Shown here piece after piece: positions 8,991 through 16,787 of a DNA stretch of 37,482 bases. The translations under genes and the position numbers were made by a program. This stretch comes from Alistipes senegalensis (GTDB taxonomy: Bacteria; Pseudomonadota; Gammaproteobacteria; Burkholderiales; Burkholderiaceae_D): assembly GCA_023664945.1 (NCBI GenBank), contig JAMPER010000009.1:1-37482 (forward strand), in the 5' to 3' direction. How positions within the stretch are numbered: position 1 is the first letter of the stretch; every line of letters starts with the position of its first letter. The notes beneath the pieces are model-generated. The model was not told where the DNA came from, ran no database searches, and saw nothing but the letters and a program-made list of their open reading frames with translations.

Positions 8991-9468
8991 GAAAGTTCCT
9001 GTGTCGTCCTGGAATGGATGAATGATACAACAAGAATGCGGTTTTTTTCTGTTCTGACCTGGCTAGGCAATATAGACCTTATATGATTTATTGCGTGTTA
9101 ATAAGTCAAAAACGGTCTATTATTGTGGTATTATCGTTTCAGTAAAACAGATGCCGAATAAAATAATGTTAGATGATGTTTTGTTTGTTGTGGGGCTCAT
9201 GCATGAATTTTTCTTTAGGCTGTGAAAAATCAGTTTGTGAAGTGGAAAAATACCGGAAGGTTCGAGTTTGGCTACGGTGGTTTGCAGGAGGTTCTTTTTT
9301 GTTTTGACAGACCATTCATGAAAATTTTTTGGGTGGCTTTGTGGATAGAGATAGGCAAATATGGTCTGTTTTTGCTGTAACAGGGTAAACTATTGCAGGA
9401 AAATGGCTTGATGCCATGAAGGAAGATGGGCCGGAAGAATAGTTGTTTTTCGGGAAAGAGGTGGCAAT
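8991..9468. other. AT-rich intergenic region between divergent genes
   Basis: This 478-bp stretch holds no convincing gene. It is clearly richer in A+T than the flanks (especially 9060-9240) and must contain the promoters of the Sel1 gene (minus) and the hydrolase gene (plus). On the minus strand TTGACT near 9105-9110 is a possible -35, but no well-spaced -10 is obvious. TAAACT at 9386-9391 could be a -10 for the plus-strand gene. Confidence 0.4.
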
Positions 9469-10266
9469 GTGATTCGGTTATACGGGGATCCGCCTTTCAG
9501 GGTTGCCGTCATTCATGGCGGGCCGGGGGCACCGGGTTTTCTTTCAGGGGTAGCCAGGCATTTGTCATCATTGGCAGGGGTTGTTGAACCATTGCAATCA
9601 AAACAGGGTGTGGCTGCCTTGATTGAGGAGTTGCATGACCAGATTGGCCGGAGTTGTACCAGGCCGGTTGTACTGGTGGGACATGCCTGGGGCGCATGGT
9701 TGTCTCTGTTGTATGCTGCCGCTTATCCCCAGGATGTCCGGCAGGCAGTGCTGGTAGGATGCGCGCCACTGGATGCAGGATATGCTTTTCGCATCCATGA
9801 TTGCCGCCGCGCCAGAATGAGCAGGGAGGAATGGATGCTGTTTAACAGGTTGGTTTTTCGCCTGGAACGGGCGCGACGAGAACAGGGCAGCTGGCTGATA
9901 CAGCAGATTGATGCATTGCTGGAAAAGACGGATTACTATGAGCTGTGCATGGGAAAGGGGGAGCAGCAGGTGCGTTTGCCGTTTAATCCGGAGGGGTACC
10001 TGAGAATCTGGCAGGAGGCAGAGGCGATGTGCGAGAGCGGGGAGTTGTTAAGGCGTATTAGGCATATACGTTGTGCGCTGCATGTTATTCATGGTGAATA
10101 TGATCCCCGTCCGGCAGAAGGCATAACGCTGCCTTTGCAGGCAAATTGCATTCCATTCAGGCATTATCTGCTGCCGCAGTGCGGGCATGTGCCTTTTCGG
10201 GAAAAGTATGGGGCGGCCCCGTTTTATGCCATTTTAAGGGAGATTATCCAGGACAGTTTCTGCTAG
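9469..10266 (+). CDS. Alpha/beta-hydrolase-fold protein lacking the nucleophile Ser
   Basis: A 265-residue protein of the alpha/beta hydrolase superfamily, similar in style to proline-iminopeptidase-like hydrolases. It has the oxyanion motif HGGPG at residues 16-20. The acid region HGEYDPRP and the C-terminal CGHVPF His are also present. The nucleophile elbow, normally G-H-S-W-G, reads GHAWG at residues 71-75, so Ala73 replaces the catalytic Ser. Unless another residue serves, it should be inactive or have a non-hydrolytic role. The start is a GTG at 9469 with SD AAAGAGG 7 nt upstream; the overlapping ATG at 9467 is out of frame. It is convergent with the next gene. Confidence 0.82.
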   Translation: MIRLYGDPPFRVAVIHGGPGAPGFLSGVARHLSSLAGVVEPLQSKQGVAALIEELHDQIGRSCTRPVVLVGHAWGAWLSLLYAAAYPQDVRQAVLVGCAPLDAGYAFRIHDCRRARMSREEWMLFNRLVFRLERARREQGSWLIQQIDALLEKTDYYELCMGKGEQQVRLPFNPEGYLRIWQEAEAMCESGELLRRIRHIRCALHVIHGEYDPRPAEGITLPLQANCIPFRHYLLPQCGHVPFREKYGAAPFYAILREIIQDSFC

Positions 10267-10294
10267 TTTCCGGTGTATGGCAGTTTTTTGGCTG

Positions 10295-10981
10295 TCAGTG
10301 GCGTGTGCCGGGCTGGTGTTGTTGTGCCAGGAGATTTATTTGCTGGCGGATTTTGAGGTGGTAGAGGGCCGGCGGATCGCTGACGGGGATTTTCCCGGCG
10401 TGAAGATGGGAGATAAGCCGTTTGATGCTGTTGATTTCAGCGGCATTGTCCAGAAAGGGGGAACGGATAAAAGCGCGGATAAGGTGGTCTGCCTGGCAGC
10501 GGCTGTTTTCATAAATCGGCAGGCGGCGAGGGGCGAAAGACAGGGCAAATCCGGTCAGGGCGGCCAGCGGGTGAAAACGGGTGGGCCGGTTTTTTTTCCA
10601 CCAGGGCGCATTGGGCCGTTCCCATGAAGCGGGTTTGCTGCCATAGGGGGTATTTGCCGCCAGGGGCGGGTAGTTCCGGAGATAGTCGATAATACCGGTG
10701 ACAACGGGGTGCAACGCCAGGGGATGGTTGCGGCCGGTGATGCCGATCTGGAGGATGATTTCGGTTGCCGCGCAGGTTGCAGAGGCGGTGGATTGTGCCT
10801 GATTGCCGGGATGAAAACTGCCGAATCCGCCGTCCTGGTTTTGCCGGGTTGACAGTCCATCCAGGATGCCGGCAGCAGACTGGTCATCCAGTGGCGTATC
10901 GGGCGATAAGGAGAGCGGCAGGGGCGGGCACATGGGAAGGCGGCAGGAAATGGCAGGAAGCGGGCGGGCGCGCGGAATCAT
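10295..10981 (-). CDS. Squalene-cyclase/prenyltransferase-like repeat protein (short)
   Basis: A 228-residue product. The stretch GLSTRQNQDGGFGSF resembles the Q-x-x-D-G-G-(W/F) repeat of the squalene-hopene cyclase and prenyltransferase alpha-toroid fold. The protein is far shorter than full cyclases and no DXDD catalytic motif is seen, so it is either a small member or a remnant. The N-terminus is Pro-rich and the start uncertain: ATG 10981 or ATG 10933, neither with a good SD. It lies downstream of gltA on the same strand behind a hairpin. The frame is supported by the cyclase-like motif and a plausible helical composition; the function is unknown. Confidence 0.5.
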   Translation of the reverse strand: MIPRARPLPAISCRLPMCPPLPLSLSPDTPLDDQSAAGILDGLSTRQNQDGGFGSFHPGNQAQSTASATCAATEIILQIGITGRNHPLALHPVVTGIIDYLRNYPPLAANTPYGSKPASWERPNAPWWKKNRPTRFHPLAALTGFALSFAPRRLPIYENSRCQADHLIRAFIRSPFLDNAAEINSIKRLISHLHAGKIPVSDPPALYHLKIRQQINLLAQQHQPGTRH

Positions 10982-11074
10982 GGCGTGTAACGGAAAATGA
11001 AAGTGACAGGGATTGGGACAGGCAGCCTGCCTGTGAGTTCAGCCTGTGCCAGTGGTGATTGCGGCGGCGCAAAG

Positions 11075-11099
11075 GGGGAAAGCCAAAAGGGCTTTCCCC
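11075..11099 (-). terminator. Probable terminator of gltA
   Basis: A 10-bp perfect stem (GGGGAAAGCC at 11075-11084 and its complement at 11090-11099) with a 5-nt loop lies 15 bp beyond the gltA stop. The T run on the minus strand is short (TTT). Confidence 0.55.
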
Positions 11100-11114
11100 G
11101 GGAAAAGGATGGTT

Positions 11115-12413
11115 TTATGGACGGTTGGGCGGGACATCGCGCCGGGGTTTGCCGATGTAAAGCTGGCGGGGGCGGCCGATGCGTTGTTCCGGGTCGGAGA
11201 TCATTTCTTTCCACTGGGCAATCCAGCCAACGGTGCGTGCCAGGGAGAATATGCCGGTAAAGAGGTTGGAGGGGATGCCAAGTGCGGATTGGACGATACC
11301 GGAATAGAAGTCCACGTTGGGGTAGAGCCTGCGGGAGACAAAGTAGTCGTCTTCCAGGGCGACACGTTCAATTTCAAGTGCAATCTTAAAGAGCGGATCG
11401 TTATGCAGGCCCAGCTCGTTGAGTACTTCGTGGCAGGTTTCGCGCATCAGGGTAGCGCGCGGATCGATGTTTTTGTAAACGCGGTGGCCAAATCCCATCA
11501 GGCGGGAATGGTTGGCCGGGTCTTTGACGCTTTTGACGAATTCACCTACTTTTTCGACGGAGCCGATCTGACGGATCATGGTCAGCGCGGCTTCATTTGC
11601 CCCGCCATGCGCCGGTCCCCACAGACAGGCAATGCCGGCGGAGATGCAGGCAAAGGGGTTTGCGCCGCTGGAACCAGCCAGGCGAACGGTGGTGGTAGAG
11701 GCGTTTTGCTCATGGTCTGCATGCAGGATGAGAATACGGTCAAGCGCGCGTACCAGCACATCGTTGATGCGGTATTCCTCGGCCGGGGTGGCAAACATCA
11801 TGCGCATGAAATTGGCGGTGTAGTACAGGTCTTTGCGCGGATAGATGAAGGGTTGGCCGATGGAATATTTGTAACACATGGCAACCAGTGTCGGCATGTG
11901 GGCCAGGAGGCGCTGCGCCGCCATTTCACGATGGGCCGGGTCGGTGATGTCAAGCGAATCGTGGTAGAACGAGGAGAGCGCGCCGACGGTTGCAACGAGA
12001 ATGGACATGGGGTGGGAGTCGCGCCTGAAACCACGGAAGAAGAACTGCATTTGCTCGTGTACCATCGCGTGGTCTGCCACGTTTTTGGTAAAGACGGCTT
12101 TTTCCTCTTTGGTGGGCAGTTCGCCTTTCAGGAGGAGGTAGCAGGTGTCCATGTAATCGCAGGAAACGGCCAGCTGCTCGATAGGATAGCCGCGGTAAAG
12201 CAGTTCACCCTTTTCACCATCGATGTACGAGATAGCGGACTGGCAGGACGCAGTTGCCATGAAGCCGGGATCGTAGGAGAGTTTGCCTGATTTGCTGTAA
12301 AGTGCGCGCATGTCGATGGCGTCCGGTCCCATGGAGCCTTTGTAAACCGGCAGGTCAACAGCAGGGGAGGAGTTGCTGAAATCCAGTCTGGCGGTGGCAA
12401 TCTTGTTGTTCAT
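11115..12413 (-). CDS. gltA: Type II citrate synthase
   Basis: The 432-residue enzyme condenses oxaloacetate and acetyl-CoA at the entry of the citric acid cycle. It has the type II N-terminal region ([19 protein letters not shown]), the catalytic His motif WGPAHGGAN, the second His in [10 protein letters not shown] and the C-terminal NVDFYSGI with the catalytic Asp. The ATG at 12413 gives the family-typical N-terminus although its SD is weak. Unlike many relatives, no sdh genes adjoin it. A good promoter lies at 12643-12670, which leaves a long leader of about 220 nt containing a tight hairpin (CCCGTT-CGGA-AACGGG, 12551-12566), so control in the leader is possible. Confidence 0.96.
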   Translation of the reverse strand: MNNKIATARLDFSNSSPAVDLPVYKGSMGPDAIDMRALYSKSGKLSYDPGFMATASCQSAISYIDGEKGELLYRGYPIEQLAVSCDYMDTCYLLLKGELPTKEEKAVFTKNVADHAMVHEQMQFFFRGFRRDSHPMSILVATVGALSSFYHDSLDITDPAHREMAAQRLLAHMPTLVAMCYKYSIGQPFIYPRKDLYYTANFMRMMFATPAEEYRINDVLVRALDRILILHADHEQNASTTTVRLAGSSGANPFACISAGIACLWGPAHGGANEAALTMIRQIGSVEKVGEFVKSVKDPANHSRLMGFGHRVYKNIDPRATLMRETCHEVLNELGLHNDPLFKIALEIERVALEDDYFVSRRLYPNVDFYSGIVQSALGIPSNLFTGIFSLARTVGWIAQWKEMISDPEQRIGRPRQLYIGKPRRDVPPNRP

Positions 12414-12642
12414 TCGTTTTTGTCCGGGTAGGTTTCGTCAAAAAGGGTCATGCCGGTTCTCCGGCACCTGCGGTGTTTTTTCCGGGTCTGCCGGGTGTTT
12501 TGTCGCCTGCCAGGCTATTGCCTGCGGCGGGCGAAAATACCGGCTTGTTTACCCGTTCGGAAACGGGCGTGCGGGAAGGTTATGCCGTAGCCGGCCTGCC
12601 CGGCTTATGCCGGTACAGGGAAAGTATTGCAGGAAGCTAAAG

Positions 12643-12670
12643 AGTGTAACAGGATATTACAATGTGTCAA
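12643..12670 (-). promoter_or_regulatory. Sigma-70 promoter of gltA
   Basis: Read on the minus strand, a perfect -35 TTGACA (12665-12670) is followed after 16 nt by TACACT (12643-12648). Transcription would begin near 12636. The -35 lies back to back with the plus-strand promoter of the small RNA candidate. Confidence 0.65.
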
Positions 12671-12688
12671 CTACAGGTGAAGAGACCT

Positions 12689-12694
12689 TATAAT
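12689..12694 (+). promoter_or_regulatory. -10 box of a divergent promoter facing thyA
   Basis: TATAAT at 12689-12694 is a perfect -10 on the plus strand. The matching -35 region is poor (12664-12670 overlaps the gltA -35). No protein-coding gene lies downstream on this strand. Confidence 0.45.
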
Positions 12695-12700
12695 GCCTGC

Positions 12701-12772
12701 ATGTCCTTTATGTATGTGGGCTATATTTCTCATCTCTCCAGAAACGCGCCTTTGCCAGGGCGCGTTTTTTTT
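12701..12772 (+). ncRNA. Candidate small RNA between gltA and thyA
   Basis: About 72 nt lie between a perfect -10 box (12689-12694) and an intrinsic terminator. The terminator is a 9-bp stem (12742-12750 with 12759-12767) followed by eight T at 12765-12772. The unpaired part before the stem is C/U-rich (CUCAUCUCUCC) and could pair with SD sequences, as in Hfq-type small RNAs. On the plus strand everything beyond it is antisense to thyA, so the terminator has no other obvious gene to serve. No known RNA family was recognised. Confidence 0.5.
12742..12772 (+). terminator. Intrinsic terminator on the plus strand
   Basis: The stem AAACGCGCC/GGCGCGTTT has an 8-nt loop and is followed by T8. In the minus direction, that of thyA, the U tract is only TTT, so it mainly serves a plus-strand transcript. 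Confidence 0.75.
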
Positions 12773-12785
12773 GCATCCTTCCGGC

Positions 12786-13622
12786 CTAGACGGCGATCGG
12801 GGCAGGAATGGCAGGATGGGGGTCGTAGCCGGTAATGAGAAAATCATTGTAGGTATAGTCCAGGATACTGTCCGGTTTGCGTGCAAAAGCCAGTTCAGGC
12901 AGAGGCCGCGGCTGGCGGGCAAGCTGGGTGTGAACTTGGTCAAGGTGGTTGCGGTAGATGTGCAGGTCGCCGACGGCGTGGATGATTTCACCGGGTTGCA
13001 GACCAGTCTGGTGGGCAACCATATGGGTAAGAAAGGCCAGGCTGGCGATGTTGTAGGGAACGCCCAGGAAGATGTCGCCGGAGCGTTGGGTCATCATGGT
13101 GCAAAGCCGCCCGTTGGCTACCCAGAACTGGTACATGACGTGGCAGGGCGCCAGTGCCATTTTTCCTTCTCTGACATTTTGCTGCGGGCTTTTTGATTCA
13201 TCCGGCAAGAGGGCGACGTTCCATGCGTTGATGATATGGCGCCGGCTGTCGGGATTGTGCCGGATGCTGTGTATAACGGCTTCAACCTGGTCGTGGATTT
13301 TGCCATCGCTTCCCTGCCAGTTTCGCCATTGTGCGCCATAGATGGGCCCCAGTTCACCGTCGGGCGTGGCCCATTCATCCCAGATGGTTACGCCGTTTTC
13401 GTTAAGATAGCGGATATTGGTGTCGCCTCGCAAAAACCAGAGCAGCTCGTGGATGATGGAACGCACATGTAGGCGTTTGGTTGTCAGAAGCGGCAGGCCC
13501 AGGGAGAGGTCGTGACGGTACAGACGGCCGAATACGGAAAGGGTGCCTGTCCCGGTGCGGTCATTTTTGAGAACGCCGTTTTCGAGGATGTCTTTCAGGA
13601 GGGCAAGGTATTGCTGTTCCAT
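12786..13622 (-). CDS. thyA: Thymidylate synthase
   Basis: The enzyme makes dTMP from dUMP using methylene-tetrahydrofolate. The 278-residue product has all classical ThyA motifs: the substrate-binding Arg in NDRTGTGT, the active-site Cys in [23 protein letters not shown] near the nucleotide site, and the C-terminal residues ending in PAPIAV. The ATG at 13622 (MEQQYLALL) gives the normal N-terminus; the open frame upstream begins with a TTG and is not family-like. No strong SD is seen. Folate partner folA is not in the window. It is on the same strand as the GyrI-like gene, 122 bp downstream of it. Confidence 0.96.
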   Translation of the reverse strand: MEQQYLALLKDILENGVLKNDRTGTGTLSVFGRLYRHDLSLGLPLLTTKRLHVRSIIHELLWFLRGDTNIRYLNENGVTIWDEWATPDGELGPIYGAQWRNWQGSDGKIHDQVEAVIHSIRHNPDSRRHIINAWNVALLPDESKSPQQNVREGKMALAPCHVMYQFWVANGRLCTMMTQRSGDIFLGVPYNIASLAFLTHMVAHQTGLQPGEIIHAVGDLHIYRNHLDQVHTQLARQPRPLPELAFARKPDSILDYTYNDFLITGYDPHPAIPAPIAV

Positions 13623-13715
13623 GGTGGGCTGCCGGATTGAGTGGAAATACGGGAAATATCCGGACAAGGCCGGGTGGTGATACTATAATGGACGCCATGC
13701 TTTTTTACCAGAGGC

Positions 13716-13737
13716 GCCCGCCGTTGTACCGGCGGGC
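13716..13737. repeat. GC-only hairpin between the GyrI-like gene and thyA
   Basis: A perfect 8-bp stem (GCCCGCCG/CGGCGGGC) encloses a 6-nt loop directly after the stop of the GyrI-like gene. Neither side has a U tract, so it is not a normal intrinsic terminator; it may stabilise the 3' end or mark a Rho-type end. A plus-strand TATAAT also lies at 13684-13689 with no gene behind it. Confidence 0.4.
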
Positions 13738-13744
13738 TGCGGTG

Positions 13745-14236
13745 TCAGGCACTGACGATAGGGATGTAGAGTTTCATCTGGCCTTCTTTCAGGCCGTGGT
13801 CAGGATAAACTTCATAGCAGGGGGTATCTCCTATTCCGATGCTTTCTTCCTGTTCGGGCAGCCATTTGCGGTACAGGTAGTCGTAAAGGCTGTATAAGGC
13901 TTCGCGCGAAGGCAGGGTGCATTCAGCATATAGTCCTGCCGGGATGACGATTTCCTCAAATCTGCCGGGCAGCGCACTATCCCGGTTCCGGCGGCAGGCC
14001 AGGCAGTAGTCGAAGCTGCATGTTCCGGCATCGGTTACCCATGAGACGCCGTAAGCGGCAGTATCCTGTTTTCCGGAAATGAAACGGCTGATTTGCGGCA
14101 GGGCGTTATCCCGGAGTTTTTCGATATCTTCCCGAGCGGTTTCCATGCTGGTGCGAATCCGGATACCGGCAAGCCGGACAGCAGGACGCGGCACGATGCG
14201 TGGCGAGAAGCCTGGAGGCAGTGTAGCTGAAGACAT
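13745..14236 (-). CDS. GyrI-like small-molecule (effector) binding domain protein
   Basis: The 163-residue product is a free-standing GyrI-like/AraC effector-binding domain without a DNA-binding part. The pattern fits: an N-terminal strand with the P-A-V-R-L-A-G-I motif, a central GVSWV strand with a Tyr/Cys-rich FDYCLAC, then FEEIVIPAGLYAECTLPS, a YDYLYRKWLP helix and the end CYEVYPDHGLKEGQMKLYIPI. Such domains bind hydrophobic or cationic small molecules, and some act as hydrolases or sequestering proteins. The start at 14236 has an excellent SD (AAAGGAGA, 6 nt spacing); the open frame upstream is rejected. A possible promoter lies at 14484-14512. Confidence 0.82.
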   Translation of the reverse strand: MSSATLPPGFSPRIVPRPAVRLAGIRIRTSMETAREDIEKLRDNALPQISRFISGKQDTAAYGVSWVTDAGTCSFDYCLACRRNRDSALPGRFEEIVIPAGLYAECTLPSREALYSLYDYLYRKWLPEQEESIGIGDTPCYEVYPDHGLKEGQMKLYIPIVSA

Positions 14237-14483
14237 GGTGTTCTCCTTTCGCGGGCGGCTTCCCTGGCGGGTTACCGCCATGTTACCCCGTGCCCTTATG
14301 GGACACTGTTCCTGAAAGGCTGCGCCATGTTGTACGGGGGATGTTTTGTTTCCCGGAAAACCGTTCACAGGCGTTATCTGCCTTTCCCCTTCTTACTGCG
14401 CTTTTTGTAGTCAGTTCTGAGTATTTATTTCCCTGTCTACGATTTTATTGTAACCAATATGAGAAATTGTGTGTCGTTTTTAT

Positions 14484-14512
14484 ACAATACTTTTGTTCTG
14501 TTTTCTTGACAA
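14484..14512 (-). promoter_or_regulatory. Possible promoter of the GyrI-like gene
   Basis: On the minus strand TTGTCA (14507-14512) is followed after 17 nt by TATTGT (14484-14489). Its -35 overlaps the -35 of the opposing plus-strand promoter. The leader would be about 240 nt. Confidence 0.35.
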
Positions 14513-14534
14513 GATATAACGGATGGGATATAAA
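14506..14534 (+). promoter_or_regulatory. Near-consensus sigma-70 promoter of a small RNA candidate
   Basis: TTGACA at 14506-14511, a 17-nt spacer and TATAAA at 14529-14534. This is the best promoter in the window, yet the next plus-strand protein gene begins only at 15925 and has its own promoter. Confidence 0.7.
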
Positions 14535-14540
14535 GCCGCG

Positions 14541-14601
14541 CCCTGTGGAAAGGGATGGGCAGTGTTTGTTGTCCAGCCGCATTCAATGCGGACTGTTTTT
14601 T
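14541..14601 (+). ncRNA. Candidate small RNA upstream of the GyrI-like gene
   Basis: From the expected start near 14541 only about 60 nt precede a terminator-like end: a hairpin of CCGCAT (14577-14582) with ATGCGG (14586-14591), then, after four nt, six T at 14596-14601. A second small hairpin (CCC/GGG with a GUGGAAA-type loop) lies at the 5' end. The product is convergent with the Sel1 gene ending at 14700. No RNA family was recognised and no reading frame of note lies inside. The rest of 14237-14699 appears to hold only promoters. Confidence 0.5.
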
Positions 14602-14699
14602 CAGGATTGACCTGTTGCCGCGCGAGTTGGCCGGAAAGGCTGACGTTGCTTTTTTAAATGGCAGGGAAGTGGGCGGCAGCTGCCTGCGGATGCCGGATT

Positions 14700-15788
14700 T
14701 CAGGGAGCAGCAGGCGTGTTGTTACGCGGGGTTGTCAGTTCCAGAAGCTGTGCGGCTTCTCTTAGCCCTTGCCGTGCGGCACGGGCAAACCAGTAGCGGG
14801 CTTTTTCACGATTGGGCGGGATACCGCGGCCCATTTCATAGAGCATACCAAGGCTGAACTGGGCGTTGGGGTGGCCGTGTTCGGCAGCTTTTTCGTACCA
14901 TGCAAAGGCTTTGGCCGGGTCGGCCGGTCCGGATTCGCCAAATTCGTACATGGTGCCAACGGTGTACCAGGCCTGGGGGGAATCATGCTTTGCAGCAAGG
15001 AGGTACCACTGGAGGGCACCGGCCGGATTTTTGGGAACGCCCAGGCCGTTTCGGAGGGCAGCGCCGGCAGCCATACAGCTTTCAAGGTCACCTTGTTCGG
15101 CAGCTTTGACGCTCCAGTAGTAGGCTTTGGCGTAATCCCGCAGGACGATGTGTCCGGAGAAGTAGGCTTTGCCCAGGGCTGCCTGGGCGCGCATGTCTCC
15201 CTGTTCGGCTGCGCGGGTATGCCAGATGATGGCGCGGGCAGGGTCGGCCCTGACGCCAAGACCCCTGGCGTACAGGACAGCCAGCCTGTATTGGGCGGTA
15301 GCCAGGCCTTGTTCGGCAGCTTTTTCATACCATGCGGCGGCGGCGGCAAAATCCTGGATATCGCCCCGGCCTTCTTCAAAGAGGATGCCGACGCTGTATT
15401 GTGCCATCGGGTGGCCCTGTTCGGCAGCTTTCATGTACCAGGCGCCGGCACGGGTGTAGTCTTGCGGTGCACCCAGGCCTTCCTCATAGCATTTTGCCAG
15501 TGTGTACTGGGCGTACATCAGTCCCTGTTCGGCTGCTTTTTGGTACCAGGCAAAAGCGGTGCGGTCATTTTTTTCGACGCCTTCGCCGGTGGAATAGGCG
15601 ATGCCAAGATGGTATTGGGATTTTGCGTCTCCCTGGTTGGCTCCCTGGAGAAAGGCCTGGGCGGCCTGCCGGTATTCGCCGTTGCGGTAATGGGCTTGCC
15701 CTTTTTCATAGGCGCTGTCTGGCGCTGCCAAAGCAGGCGGCAGGGCGGTGGCAAGCAGGATGGCGGCAAGGGCAGGCAGTTTTTGCAT
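14700..15788 (-). CDS. Secreted Sel1-repeat protein with eight repeats
   Basis: The product has 362 residues: a signal peptide (MQKLPALAAILLATALPPALA), a TPR-like unit (GQAHYRNGEYRQAAQAFLQGANQG) and eight Sel1 repeats of 36 residues, several ending in the near-identical KAAEQG. It is probably periplasmic and would act as a protein-interaction scaffold. The long open frame upstream (to 16553) is antisense to the next gene and is not part of the protein; the start at 15788 is set by the signal peptide, though its SD is poor. It is divergent from the membrane-protein gene at 15925. A Tyr-for-Trp or Cys variation occurs in repeat 6 (LESCMAAG). Confidence 0.9.
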   Translation of the reverse strand: MQKLPALAAILLATALPPALAAPDSAYEKGQAHYRNGEYRQAAQAFLQGANQGDAKSQYHLGIAYSTGEGVEKNDRTAFAWYQKAAEQGLMYAQYTLAKCYEEGLGAPQDYTRAGAWYMKAAEQGHPMAQYSVGILFEEGRGDIQDFAAAAAWYEKAAEQGLATAQYRLAVLYARGLGVRADPARAIIWHTRAAEQGDMRAQAALGKAYFSGHIVLRDYAKAYYWSVKAAEQGDLESCMAAGAALRNGLGVPKNPAGALQWYLLAAKHDSPQAWYTVGTMYEFGESGPADPAKAFAWYEKAAEHGHPNAQFSLGMLYEMGRGIPPNREKARYWFARAARQGLREAAQLLELTTPRNNTPAAP

Positions 15789-15868
15789 AGAAGCGAAAAA
15801 GCAGTGCAGGCTTCTGAACCAGGGGGAGAAATAGTACCTTATTTTGGCAGGGAATGGGCGGGGGTTTT

Positions 15869-15896
15869 TTGCGATGGCTGGCGGTTCAGTTATACT
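15869..15896 (+). promoter_or_regulatory. Promoter of the 15925 membrane-protein gene
   Basis: TTGCGA (15869-15874), a 16-nt spacer and TATACT (15891-15896). The start of transcription near 15903 excludes the upstream in-frame ATG codons and supports the start at 15925. Confidence 0.55.
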
Positions 15897-15924
15897 GGGA
15901 AAGTGGGGTAAGAAAGAAAGTGCA

Positions 15925-16662
15925 ATGAGACATATCAGCCAGACAGAGATGGCAGCCATGCTGGGAGAGATACCGCTTTCGCGCATTATTTTCAGGCGGC
16001 ATGTTCCGCAGGAAGGCGCGGTGGTGGAAATGCTGGCCAGCAATGGCGAGGAGATTATGATTTCGGAACCGGGCACTCCTGATCCGCAGGTGTTTTCCGG
16101 GCCGGATGCATTGGCATTTTTCCATGAGATTGGCCTGTTTGCGGGCAGGTATGACGAGGTGGTGCTGGATGCCAGGTTGTACCGCCCGGCTGGGTTTGGT
16201 TTTATGCAGGCCAGGCCGGAGATGACGTTTGGCGAGCTGCGGGAGCTGGGTGCCCAGGCGGATGCCGCGCAGGCTGATGAAACGCCGCTGGCAGTGCCGC
16301 CGCAAACAGAGAAGACAGAGGCTGAGGGCAGATATGCGGCCCGCGTGGTTCCGGAGGAACCACAGTACCGGTTGGGAGAACGGTACCTGACAACAACCAA
16401 TTTGTTATGGCTAACGGCCATTTTGGTTACGGTGGAGTTTTTACTGACGTTTTTCCTGCCGTCTTCGCTGACAGCGCTAAAAGAGGTGCTGTATATCTGT
16501 TCGGGCTCGATGATTGTGCTGGCGGCAACATTTCTGTTTTTTGAGCATCGCAATCCGGGGCATCCTTCGCTTCGGATACGCCGTTATCTGTGGCTGTGTC
16601 TTGTGGTATTCAATATTTCGATGGTGCTGTCGTATGTGGTTTCGGGGCAGATTTTCAGCTAG
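15925..16662 (+). CDS. Hypothetical protein with three C-terminal membrane helices
   Basis: I do not recognise the family. The 245-residue product has a soluble N-terminal half of about 150 residues with no known motif, including the segment QARPEMTFGELRELGAQADA and a polar Glu/Thr/Pro linker. Three hydrophobic helices follow at roughly residues 157-178, 188-206 and 217-240. The layout suggests an inner-membrane protein with a cytoplasmic N-terminal domain. The start at 15925 is supported by the promoter and a GAAAG-type SD. It is divergent from a Sel1 gene and convergent with the MscS gene. A weak hairpin with a T run (16701-16730) may end the transcript. Confidence 0.7.
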   Translation: MRHISQTEMAAMLGEIPLSRIIFRRHVPQEGAVVEMLASNGEEIMISEPGTPDPQVFSGPDALAFFHEIGLFAGRYDEVVLDARLYRPAGFGFMQARPEMTFGELRELGAQADAAQADETPLAVPPQTEKTEAEGRYAARVVPEEPQYRLGERYLTTTNLLWLTAILVTVEFLLTFFLPSSLTALKEVLYICSGSMIVLAATFLFFEHRNPGHPSLRIRRYLWLCLVVFNISMVLSYVVSGQIFS

Positions 16663-16787
16663 GCTGATTACCGCGTACCTGTCCTGATGTTGTTTCCTTT
16701 TCCGGTTTTACCGGATGAAACGGTTTTTTTCGGGGAGATATTGCCGGCAGGCAGTATTATCCAGGCAGTTTCCCCATGCTTTTCTGC

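Noticed and set aside
11046-12290. 414-codon open frame on the plus strand across gltA
   Set aside because: It lies wholly antisense to a clear citrate synthase and has no family-like motif; a by-product of GC-rich codon structure.
14769-15911. 380-codon open frame on the plus strand across a Sel1 gene
   Set aside because: It is a mirror of the repeat-rich Sel1 gene; its own repeats are antisense copies of Sel1 units.
15789-16553. N-terminal extension of the 14700-15788 Sel1 frame
   Set aside because: Antisense to the 15925-16662 gene, and the signal peptide marks the real start at 15788.
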